Shown here: one piece after another, positions 1 to 6,225 of the stretch
How positions within the stretch are numbered: the first letter of the stretch is position 1
Layout: the number at the start of each line of letters is the position of its first letter
DNA from: Flavobacterium sp.
GTDB lineage: Bacteria; Bacteroidota; Bacteroidia; Flavobacteriales; Flavobacteriaceae
Assembly (NCBI RefSeq): GCF_020217025.1
Contig: NZ_JAIWOF010000238.1
Coordinates: forward strand, 1-10,000
Length of the DNA: 10,000 nucleotides
Direction: 5' to 3'
The notes under the pieces: generated by a model
Database searches by the model: none
What the model saw: only the letters and a program-made list of their open reading frames with translations
What the model was told of the DNA's origin: nothing
Made by a program: the position numbers and the translations under genes

Positions 1-118
1 TTGTAAATTTTAGGGTTTACTATGGGGAACGAAGAAAATCGGGGTTTTATTTTTTTAATTGGCGAATTATAAGATTTTTTTAACGTTTATAGGATTGTCA
101 TTTTTAAGAATTAGGAAT
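1..118. other. Non-coding AT-rich stretch, nothing identified
   Basis: No frame with family resemblance, no clear hairpin and no full promoter seen. One short plus-strand frame (3-83) is open but shows no start context or recognisable protein. It is probably an intergenic gap whose left part belongs to the neighbouring locus. Confidence 0.5.
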
Positions 119-149
119 AAAAAAAGACGCTAATAAAAGCGCCTTTTTT
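119..149 (-). terminator. Rho-independent terminator of the phoH gene
   Basis: Inverted repeat with arms at 119-130 and 139-149 around an 8-base loop. Read on the minus strand, an A-run leads into GGCGC, the loop, then GCGTC and a long T-run. That RNA pairs along its whole stem, using one G-U wobble. On the plus strand the same position is an A-C mismatch, so the hairpin is better suited to terminate the minus-strand phoH transcript. It starts about 10 bases after the phoH stop codon. Confidence 0.8.
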
Positions 150-158
150 ATATTTTAT

Positions 159-1112
159 TTAATCGTTGTTCTCAATACTCTTGTACGCATCAATAATTTT
201 CTTCACTAATCTGTGACGGACGATGTCTTTATCGTCTAAGTAAATTATTCCGATGCCTTCTACATCTTTCAATACTAAAAGTGCTTCTTTCAATCCTGAA
301 ATCGTTCTTCTCGGCAAATCCACCTGACCTGGATCGCCTGTGATGATGAATTTGGCGTTTTTTCCCATACGGGTTAAGAACATTTTCATTTGGGAATGCG
401 TCGTATTTTGAGCTTCGTCTAAGATTACGAAAGCGTTATCTAACGTTCGTCCACGCATAAAAGCTAACGGCGCAATTTGAATGATACCTTTTAACAAATA
501 GTCTTCTAAGGTTTGTGGTGGCAACATATCGCGCAACGCATCATATAAAGGTTGCATGTACGGATCTAACTTTTCCTTCATGTCACCCGGAAGAAAACCT
601 AAGTTCTCCCCTGCTTCCACAGCCGGTCGCGTTAATATGATTCTCTTAACTTGTTTTTCCTTCAAAGCTTTTACTGCTAAAGCGACACCTGTATAGGTTT
701 TTCCAGTTCCTGCTGGACCAACAGCGAAAACCATGTCATTTTTATGCACATAATCTACCAATTTTTGTTGGTTAGGCGTCATGGCTTTGATTAACTTTCC
801 TCCTATTCCATGCACTAAAATCTTATCGCGGTCGTGCATGTGTTCGGCATCATGTTGATGACTCGTTTCTAAAACCCTCAAAATAACATTATCATCAATA
901 CTGTTGTAACGCGTAAAATGATGCATCAATCTTCTGAAGCGATTTTCAAACTCATCCAAGATTTCAGGCTCACCATACGCTTTAAGAGTAGTTCCTCGTG
1001 CTACGATTTTAAGTTTTGGATAATACTTCTTAATGGTTTCAAGATGAGCATCTTGCGCACCCCAAAATTCTTTTGGAGCAATGTCGACTAATTCAATGAT
1101 TCTTTCGTTCAA
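159..1112 (-). CDS. phoH: PhoH family P-loop ATPase (PhoH/YbeZ type)
   Basis: Cytoplasmic ATPase of the PhoH family (PF02562). Bacterial PhoH/YbeZ proteins are predicted RNA helicases or RNA-associated ATPases tied to YbeY and ribosome or RNA maturation; the exact role here is inferred from the family. Seen in the sequence, numbering from the chosen start: an N-terminal region ending near residue 65, Walker A GPAGTGKT at about 132-139, the family segment TRPAVEAGENLGFLPGD at about 161-177, Walker B VILDEAQN at about 229-236, and TGDPGQVDLPRR near 259-270. The start is TTG at 1112 (protein begins MNERII), giving 317 residues, the length I recall for Flavobacterium PhoH. A longer frame from TTG at 1166 exists, but that codon is within 10 bases of the -7 box and probably lies upstream of the transcript start. 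A histidine-rich stretch (about residues 85-94) joins the N-terminal region to the ATPase core. The gene is divergent from the DUF62 gene. Confidence 0.93.
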   Translation of the reverse strand: MNERIIELVDIAPKEFWGAQDAHLETIKKYYPKLKIVARGTTLKAYGEPEILDEFENRFRRLMHHFTRYNSIDDNVILRVLETSHQHDAEHMHDRDKILVHGIGGKLIKAMTPNQQKLVDYVHKNDMVFAVGPAGTGKTYTGVALAVKALKEKQVKRIILTRPAVEAGENLGFLPGDMKEKLDPYMQPLYDALRDMLPPQTLEDYLLKGIIQIAPLAFMRGRTLDNAFVILDEAQNTTHSQMKMFLTRMGKNAKFIITGDPGQVDLPRRTISGLKEALLVLKDVEGIGIIYLDDKDIVRHRLVKKIIDAYKSIENND

Positions 1113-1159
1113 AGGCTTTCTTTTTTTAATTATTTTTGAAACGCTAAAATTATAGTAGC

Positions 1160-1191
1160 TTTGCAATCAAATTTAGTAAAAACTACTATTG
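1160..1191 (+). promoter_or_regulatory. Bacteroidetes-type promoter for the DUF62 gene
   Basis: TTTG at 1160-1163, a 20-base spacer, then TACTATTG at 1184-1191, which differs from TAnnTTTG at one position. The predicted transcript start is near 1197, giving a leader of about 20 bases before the ATG at 1219. Each -33 element of this divergent pair lies next to the other promoter's -7 box. Confidence 0.5.
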
Positions 1192-1200
1192 GATTTCAAA
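1168..1200 (-). promoter_or_regulatory. Bacteroidetes-type promoter for phoH
   Basis: On the minus strand, TTTG (1200-1197), a 21-base spacer, then TAAATTTG (1175-1168). The second element matches the flavobacterial -7 consensus TAnnTTTG exactly, and the spacing fits the known TTG-N17-23 rule. Transcription should start near 1160-1164, leaving a leader of about 50 bases before TTG at 1112. It overlaps the promoter of the divergent gene. Confidence 0.6.
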
Positions 1201-1218
1201 TAAGTTATAAACAAAAAA

Positions 1219-2046
1219 ATGTCAATAATTACTTTAACTACCGACTTTGGACACAAAGACTACTTCGTAGGTGCTTTGAAAGGAAAAATATTGTCGGAAC
1301 ACAAAGAAGCAGTTATTGTGGACATTTCGCACGAGATTGACTTATTCAACACTTTAGAAGCGAGTTATTGTATTGAAGCCGCTTATCACAACTTTCCAAA
1401 AGGTACGATTCATATAATTGGCGTGGATAGTGAACGTGTGGGCGATACCCAACATATTGCAATGCAATGGGATGATCATTACTTCATTTGTGCCGATAAC
1501 GGAATTTTAAACACCTTAATTCAAAAGAAAATTCCACAGAAAATCGTAGCCATTACCATCCACGACCGATTGAATACAGATGTGAGTGATATGGATGTTT
1601 TCGTAGCGGTTGCTTGTCATATTGCACGAGGTGGTTTGTTGAATGTGATTGGTAAAGAAATTCCATCATTGAAACCAGTGAGTGTTTTAACTTCATCGAT
1701 TACCGATGATTTAAGCGAAATTAAAGGACAAATCGTGTATATCGATTCGTTTGGAAATTGCGTTACTAATATTTCGCAAAAACAATTTAACGATACGATT
1801 AGAGGTCGAAAGTTCGAAATCGTAATCAAAAACAAGAAGTTCAGTCGTTTGCACAAAAGCTACTCCGATTTTCAAGTTTCTGATGTAAAACAATTAAAAG
1901 ATTTAGAAGGTGATTTCTTAGCGTTATTCAATGAAAACGGCTATTTAGAAATTGCGATTTACAAAAGTAATCCAAAAACCGTAGGTTCGGCAGCAACCTT
2001 ATTAGGGTTACATTTTAGAGATATGGTATCCATTAAATTCAAATAA
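1219..2046 (+). CDS. DUF62 / SAM hydroxide adenosyltransferase family protein
   Basis: Member of the DUF62 family (PF01887), whose studied members split S-adenosylmethionine into adenosine and methionine, and which is related to the fluorinase and chlorinase enzymes. Seen: N-terminal TDFGHKDYFVG at 8-18 followed by LKG, VDISHEI at 34-40, ADNGIL at 92-97, IDSFGN..TNI at 175-185, and LEIAIYKS at 243-250 with a C-terminal GSAATLLGL segment. The length, 275 residues, is normal for the family and covers both domains. Odd point: where family members have the D-P-G-V-G-T-x-R and F-H-G-R-D motifs, this protein reads DSERVGDT (70-77) and VSDMD (122-126). The catalytic Asp (D70) is kept, but the Arg and His of the proposed Asp-Arg-His triad are apparently replaced. 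Family membership is firm; SAM hydrolysis is unproven. It has its own promoter and is followed after 4 bases by the ABM gene. Confidence 0.88.
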   Translation: MSIITLTTDFGHKDYFVGALKGKILSEHKEAVIVDISHEIDLFNTLEASYCIEAAYHNFPKGTIHIIGVDSERVGDTQHIAMQWDDHYFICADNGILNTLIQKKIPQKIVAITIHDRLNTDVSDMDVFVAVACHIARGGLLNVIGKEIPSLKPVSVLTSSITDDLSEIKGQIVYIDSFGNCVTNISQKQFNDTIRGRKFEIVIKNKKFSRLHKSYSDFQVSDVKQLKDLEGDFLALFNENGYLEIAIYKSNPKTVGSAATLLGLHFRDMVSIKFK

Positions 2047-2050
2047 GAAT

Positions 2051-2347
2051 ATGTTCATAAGAATTGTAAAAATGCGTTTTCAAGAAGATAAAATCGAAGC
2101 TTTTTTAAATAATTTTGAAGAAGTGAAACACCACATACGAAACTTCGAAGGAAACCGTTTCTTAGAATTGTATCAAGACAAAAACGACAAACGTATTTTC
2201 TTTACTTATAGTTATTGGGAAAACGAAGAAGCGCTTGAAAATTATAGAAAATCCGCTTTGTTTGATGGTGTTTGGACCTACACCAAAACTCTATTTAGTG
2301 ACAAACCTGAAGCGTGGAGCGTGGATAGATTGGTGACTTTAGAATAA
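2051..2347 (+). CDS. Antibiotic biosynthesis monooxygenase (ABM) domain protein
   Basis: Small protein of 98 residues, probably a single ferredoxin-like ABM domain (PF03992), a fold that works as a dimer in quinol monooxygenases and IsdG-like enzymes. Seen: a first beta strand at MFIRIVKM, a helix with EAFLNNFEEVKHHIRNFEG (residues about 16-34), the FLELYQDKND strand and turn, FFTYSYWENEEALENYRKS (about 50-68), and KPEAWSVDRL near the C-terminus. The order of strands and helices and the F-x-Y-x-W-E pattern are typical of the family. No substrate can be inferred. It starts 4 bases after the DUF62 stop codon, so the two are almost certainly co-transcribed. Nothing in the neighbourhood suggests antibiotic biosynthesis; the family name is historical. 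Confidence 0.8.
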   Translation: MFIRIVKMRFQEDKIEAFLNNFEEVKHHIRNFEGNRFLELYQDKNDKRIFFTYSYWENEEALENYRKSALFDGVWTYTKTLFSDKPEAWSVDRLVTLE

Positions 2348-2349
2348 TC

Positions 2350-2381
2350 TTTTAAACTCTTAAACGTTTAAACTTATAAAC
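2350..2381 (+). repeat. Four tandem octamers ending in TAAAC, upstream of gldF
   Basis: Four consecutive 8-base units: TTTTAAAC, TCTTAAAC, GTTTAAAC and TTATAAAC. All end in TAAAC. The array fills most of the 47-base gap between the ABM gene and gldF and ends 13 bases before the gldF ATG. The middle units form the palindromes TTAAACGTTTAA (2360-2371) and GTTTAAAC (2366-2373). There is no T-run to make it a standard terminator and no TAnnTTTG box. Confidence 0.7.
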
Positions 2382-2394
2382 AAGAAAAAAATAA

Positions 2395-3120
2395 ATGAAA
2401 GCATTATTATTACGAGAAATAAAATCCTTTTTTGGTTCGCCGATTGGATATTTAGTCATCGGGATTTTTCTTTTACTCAACGGATTATTTCTTTGGGTTT
2501 TTGAAGGCGAATTCAACATTTTAAACTCGGGTTTTGCCGATATGAGTCCGTTTTTCAAATTGGCACCATGGATTTTAATTTTCTTAATTCCTGCCGTAAC
2601 CATGCGCAGTTTTTCAGATGAGAAAAAACAAGGAACTATTGAGTTATTGTTTACCAAACCGCTTTCGAATTGGGACATCGTAAACGGAAAATTTTTAGGC
2701 GCTTTGGTGTTAATTATTTTAGCGATTATACCAACGATTATTTATGTATTAACGATTTCGCATTTTGGAAATCCACAAGGCAATATTGATATGGGAAGTA
2801 CATTAGGTTCGTATTTCGGATTGTTGTTCTTAATTGCGGCTTACACTGCGATTGGAATTTTTGCTTCTACTTTATCAGACAATCAAATTGTGGCTTTCAT
2901 TATTGCAGTGTTTTGTTGTTTCTTTTTCTATTTCGGATTTGATGGCATTGCGGCTTTCCTTGGAAATTATAGTTCGATGTTTGCGGCTTTAGGAATGGAT
3001 TATCACTTTAAAAGTATGAGTCGCGGTGTGTTAGACACGCGTGATATTGTGTATTTTGTGAGTGTTACGTTTTTATTTTTATCGGCAACGGTTTATCAAC
3101 TTAAATCTTTGAAATGGTAA
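2395..3120 (+). CDS. gldF: Gliding motility ABC transporter permease GldF
   Basis: Integral membrane permease of the GldA-GldF-GldG ABC transporter. In Flavobacterium johnsoniae, gldA, gldF and gldG mutants cannot glide; the transported substrate is unknown. The 241 residues show six hydrophobic segments at about 17-36, 56-70, 102-122, 140-160, 165-189 and 219-236. Between the second and third is a charged cytoplasmic loop, DEKKQGTIELLFTKPLS (75-91), typical of ABC-2/NosY-type permeases at the ATPase contact site. The start is ATG at 2395 after an A-rich stretch (AAGAAAAAAATAA) rather than a Shine-Dalgarno site, as usual in this phylum. gldG overlaps its end. The ATPase gene gldA is not in the window, in keeping with its separate location in other flavobacteria. 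Confidence 0.92.
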   Translation: MKALLLREIKSFFGSPIGYLVIGIFLLLNGLFLWVFEGEFNILNSGFADMSPFFKLAPWILIFLIPAVTMRSFSDEKKQGTIELLFTKPLSNWDIVNGKFLGALVLIILAIIPTIIYVLTISHFGNPQGNIDMGSTLGSYFGLLFLIAAYTAIGIFASTLSDNQIVAFIIAVFCCFFFYFGFDGIAAFLGNYSSMFAALGMDYHFKSMSRGVLDTRDIVYFVSVTFLFLSATVYQLKSLKW

Positions 3121-4802
3121 TGAAGGAGAACAAATCAAAAGCTTTAAAGCAATTAGGAATTGTATTTTTAGCGATTATCGTTATCAATTTAATCAGTAAC
3201 TTCTTTTTCAAACGTTTCGACTTAACGCAAGACAAACGTTATACGTTATCGGAAACGACTTTGAACATTATTAAAGAGGTTGAAAGTCCGTTATATATTG
3301 AAGTGTATTTAGAAGGGAATTTCCCACCAGAATTCAAGCGTTTACAAAACGAAACCAAACAACTTTTAGAGGAATTCACGGCTTATAATTCGAACATCAT
3401 TTTCAACTTCAAAAATCCGATTGAGAAAGAGGAAACGCGAGTAGAAAAAATGAAAGAATTCTACGCGAAAGGCATGCAACCGCTAAGCATTACGGTAGAA
3501 GACAAAGGAAAGCAATCGCAAGAAGTAGTATTCCCTTGGGCACAAGCCACATATGGTGATAAATTCACGAAAGTGGCGTTATTGAAAAACTTAATGGGTG
3601 CTACAACGGAACAAAAAGTAATTAGTTCGGTGCAGCATTTGGAATTTGGTTTTGCGGAAGCTATCAATAAAATTTCGAAAGAAAAGCAAAAGAAAATTGC
3701 CGTAATCAAAGGAAATGGCGAGTTAATCGAACCGTTTATGGCCGATTTCTTGAAAACAGTAAAAGAAAGTTATTACATCGGACCTTTTACATTGGATTCG
3801 GTAGCGAAACAACCAACTCAGACATTAGAAGCATTAAAAAAATATGATTTAGCCGTAATTGCTAAACCAACAGAAGGTTTCACAGAAGAAGAAAAACAAG
3901 TGTTAGACCAATTCATCATGAATGGTGGAAAAACTTTGTGGTTAGTTGATGCGGTTTCAGCGGATATGGACAGTTTGTACAATGAAACCGGTACCATTTT
4001 AGCCGCACAACGCGAGTTGAACTTAACCGATATGTTCTTCAAATACGGAATCCGTATTAATCCGTTATTGGTGAAAGATGAATATGCAACGCCAATTAAA
4101 TTAGCCTCAGGAAATCAAGGAAGCGAAACGCAAATGCAAGAATACACTTGGAAATTTGCGCCGTTTATCTATCCAACTTCAACGAATCCGATTGTGAAAA
4201 ACATGGAAGGAATTAAGTTTGAATTTGCTTCTCCAATTGAAATCTTGAAAAACGATATTAAGAAAACCGTTTTATTGAGTTCGTCTGAATATTCGAAAAC
4301 CATTGGAACACCAAGTCCGATTTCATTAGACATGGTGACTGAAGAAACCACTCCTGAAGAATATGAAGGTAAAGGATTGCTTCCAGTAGCGGTTTTGATG
4401 GAAGGAAAATTCAAATCGGCTTACCAAAACCGAGTATTACCTTTCAAAGACAATTCGTTCCAAGCCACTGGAAAAGAAAACAAGATGATTGTGATTTCTG
4501 ATGGTGATGTGATTAAAAATCAATTAGACAAAGGCGTTCCTTTAGAATTAGGTTTTGACAAGTGGACCAATCAACTATATGGCAACAAAGAGTTCTTAAT
4601 GAACTGTGTAAATTACCTTTTAGACGACAACGGACTTATTAACATCCGAAGTAAAGATGTCGATTTGCCACTTCTAAACAAAGAAGAAGTGTATAAAAAT
4701 TATACCATGGCACAAATGGTAACTGTCGGATTACCAATAGTTATTTTAGCTATCTTTGGGTTTTTATTTACTTTCTTACGCAAAAGAAAATACAGCCGCT
4801 AG
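3114..4802 (+). CDS. gldG: Gliding motility ABC transporter substrate-binding-like protein GldG
   Basis: Partner of GldF in the gliding-associated ABC transporter. The protein has an N-terminal membrane anchor (about 14-32), the typical FDLTQDKRYTLSETT segment just after it (36-50), a long extracytoplasmic region of about 480 residues of the ABC-transporter auxiliary type (PF09822), and a C-terminal membrane helix (about 536-556) followed by the basic tail RKRKYSR. At 562 residues it matches the size expected for GldG. Start: ATG at 3114 gives MVMKEN. A second ATG at 3120 shares its A with the gldF stop (TAATG), and translational coupling at that site is at least as likely, which would remove two residues. 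No terminator hairpin follows before dnaN, so read-through into dnaN is possible. Confidence 0.92.
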   Translation: MVMKENKSKALKQLGIVFLAIIVINLISNFFFKRFDLTQDKRYTLSETTLNIIKEVESPLYIEVYLEGNFPPEFKRLQNETKQLLEEFTAYNSNIIFNFKNPIEKEETRVEKMKEFYAKGMQPLSITVEDKGKQSQEVVFPWAQATYGDKFTKVALLKNLMGATTEQKVISSVQHLEFGFAEAINKISKEKQKKIAVIKGNGELIEPFMADFLKTVKESYYIGPFTLDSVAKQPTQTLEALKKYDLAVIAKPTEGFTEEEKQVLDQFIMNGGKTLWLVDAVSADMDSLYNETGTILAAQRELNLTDMFFKYGIRINPLLVKDEYATPIKLASGNQGSETQMQEYTWKFAPFIYPTSTNPIVKNMEGIKFEFASPIEILKNDIKKTVLLSSSEYSKTIGTPSPISLDMVTEETTPEEYEGKGLLPVAVLMEGKFKSAYQNRVLPFKDNSFQATGKENKMIVISDGDVIKNQLDKGVPLELGFDKWTNQLYGNKEFLMNCVNYLLDDNGLINIRSKDVDLPLLNKEEVYKNYTMAQMVTVGLPIVILAIFGFLFTFLRKRKYSR

Positions 4803-4819
4803 TTGTTAATAAAATTGTT

Positions 4820-4850
4820 TTTGCGGTTGAACAGAATTAGAATATATTTG
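4820..4850 (+). promoter_or_regulatory. Bacteroidetes-type promoter for dnaN
   Basis: TTTG at 4820-4823, a 19-base spacer, then TATATTTG at 4843-4850. Both elements match the Bacteroidetes consensus TTTG-N19-TAnnTTTG exactly. The expected transcript start is near 4856, leaving a leader of about 35 bases. This gives dnaN a promoter of its own between gldG and the dnaN start and is the best promoter match in the window. Confidence 0.75.
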
Positions 4851-4890
4851 TGAAATATAAAATCAAATCACGATTTTAAAATACAAGATG

Positions 4891-6009
4891 ATGAAGTTTA
4901 TAGTATCGAGTTCGTATTTATTAAAACAATTACAAGTTTTAGGTAGTGTTATCAACAGTAGTAACACCTTACCTATCCTTGATAATTTCCTTTTTGAATT
5001 AGACAATAACCAATTAAAAGTTTCAGCTTCTGATTTAGAAACAACGATGACGGCTACGTTAGAAATTGATTCTACAAGTCAAGGAAGCGTTGCTATTCCA
5101 GCGAAACTTTTATTAGATATCTTAAAAACCTTCCCAGAGCAACCGTTAACGTTTACTGTAGAAGACAATTCGACTGTAGAAATTAGCTCCAACTCGGGTA
5201 AATATGCGATTGCTTACGCTCCAGGAGAAGAATTCCCTAAAGCAGTAGTTTTAGATGATCCTTCAAAAACATTAGTCCCTGCAGAAGTATTAGCAACAGC
5301 AGTAAGTAAAACCATTTTCGCAGCTGGAAACGATGATTTACGCCCAGTGATGAGTGGTGTTTTCTTCCAATTTTCACCAGAAGGATTAATCTTCGTGGCA
5401 ACAGACGCTCATAAATTAGTAAAATACGCTCGTACAGATGTAAAAGCATCTCAAGTAGCGGATTTTATTATGCCGAAAAAGCCTTTAAACATTTTAAAAG
5501 GAATTTTAGCGGCTTCTGACGCTGAAGTTTCAATCGAATATAATGATTCAAATGCAACGTTCTCTTTTGAAAATTATGTATTAACTTGTCGTTTAATCGA
5601 TGGAAAATATCCAAACTACGAAGCGGTTATTCCAAAAGAAAATCCAAACAAATTATTAATCAACAGAGTTCAGTTTTTAAACTCGGTTCGTCGTGTGGCA
5701 ATTTTTGCAAACAAAACAACGCACCAAATTCGTTTAAAAATCGCAGGAACCGAATTGAATATATCAGCCGAAGATATCGATTACTCAAACAAAGCAGACG
5801 AGCGTTTGACTTGTGATTACCAAGGAGACGATATGCAAATCGGATTCAACTCACGTTTCTTAACAGAAATGTTGAATAATTTATCAAGTGATGAAATCCA
5901 ATTAGAAATGTCGATGCCAAACAGAGCGGGAATCTTAACTCCAGTAGATGGCTTAGACGAAGGCGAAACTGTTACGATGCTAGTAATGCCAGTAATGTTG
6001 AGCAACTAA
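4891..6009 (+). CDS. dnaN: DNA polymerase III subunit beta (sliding clamp)
   Basis: Ring-shaped sliding clamp that tethers DNA polymerase III to DNA; it acts as a homodimer on the chromosome. The protein of 372 residues is full length for DnaN and shows the three repeated clamp domains, roughly 1-120, 128-250 and 252-372. Recognisable segments include MKFIVSSSYLLKQLQVLGSV at the start, NTLPILDNFLFEL (about 25-37), AGNDDLRPVMSGVFFQFSPE and ATDAHKL in the middle domain, IDGKYPNYEAVIP (about 237-249), and the C-terminal MLVMPVMLSN, equivalent to the usual MPMRL ending. Two ATGs lie side by side (4888 and 4891); the second gives the MKFIVSS start I recall from flavobacterial DnaN. dnaA is not adjacent: the flanks are gldG and a peptidase gene, so this is not the classic dnaA-dnaN origin cluster. 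Confidence 0.96.
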   Translation: MKFIVSSSYLLKQLQVLGSVINSSNTLPILDNFLFELDNNQLKVSASDLETTMTATLEIDSTSQGSVAIPAKLLLDILKTFPEQPLTFTVEDNSTVEISSNSGKYAIAYAPGEEFPKAVVLDDPSKTLVPAEVLATAVSKTIFAAGNDDLRPVMSGVFFQFSPEGLIFVATDAHKLVKYARTDVKASQVADFIMPKKPLNILKGILAASDAEVSIEYNDSNATFSFENYVLTCRLIDGKYPNYEAVIPKENPNKLLINRVQFLNSVRRVAIFANKTTHQIRLKIAGTELNISAEDIDYSNKADERLTCDYQGDDMQIGFNSRFLTEMLNNLSSDEIQLEMSMPNRAGILTPVDGLDEGETVTMLVMPVMLSN

Positions 6010-6071
6010 TTCAAAATATTTGATTTTACAGTTTAACTGAGAATCTTATTACCAACCCTAACTAACTTAAG

Positions 6072-6100
6072 AACCACTGAGCTTTGCTTTGTGGTTTTTT
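6072..6100 (+). terminator. Rho-independent terminator downstream of dnaN
   Basis: AACCAC (6072-6077) pairs with GTGGTT (6091-6096). Inside this the stem continues through AGC/GCT with a TTT loop, interrupted by one T-T mismatch and a G-T wobble. A run of six T (6095-6100) follows. It lies about 60 bases after the dnaN stop codon. Confidence 0.85.
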
Positions 6101-6109
6101 AATTTTTAA

Positions 6110-6135
6110 AAAAGTTACCTTTAAAAATAACTTTT
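6110..6135. repeat. AT-rich inverted repeat
   Basis: Perfect 8-base arms AAAAGTTA (6110-6117) and TAACTTTT (6128-6135) with a 10-base spacer, just past the dnaN terminator. Only one G-C pair is present in each arm, so any RNA hairpin would be weak. It may be chance in AT-rich DNA. Confidence 0.35.
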
Positions 6136-6196
6136 CCCATACAGAGAAATAGCTAAAACAATTGCTTACAAAGGATATAATTTGTTTAAAAAACTT

Positions 6197-6204
6197 TATT
6201 TTTG
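6197..6204 (+). promoter_or_regulatory. Likely -7 box of the M14 peptidase promoter
   Basis: TATTTTTG matches TAnnTTTG exactly and lies 22 bases before the ATG at 6226, a normal distance for a short leader. The only TTTG nearby (6181-6184) is just 12 bases upstream, too close for a standard -33 element, so the promoter is incomplete by consensus. Confidence 0.4.
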
Positions 6205-6225
6205 AAAATCAAATACAATTCAACT

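Noticed and set aside
1617..1893. Minus-strand open frames inside the DUF62 gene
   Set aside because: They lie antisense to a well-supported gene, have no family resemblance and no start context; they are by-products of AT-rich coding DNA.
2350..2381. Octamer array as a CRISPR or transcription terminator
   Set aside because: Units are contiguous without spacers and far too short for CRISPR; the central palindrome has no loop or T-run for a terminator.
5237..5449. Leucine-rich minus-strand frame inside dnaN
   Set aside because: Fully antisense to the conserved clamp sequence; the leucine runs come from reading its codons backwards.
6110..6135. Second terminator after dnaN
   Set aside because: The stem has a single G-C pair and is followed by CCC rather than a longer T-run; the hairpin at 6072-6100 already explains termination.
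6202..6225. Upstream TTG start for the M14 peptidase
   Set aside because: The codon lies inside the -7 box TATTTTTG, and the extra eight residues would precede a signal peptide that begins cleanly at the ATG 6226.
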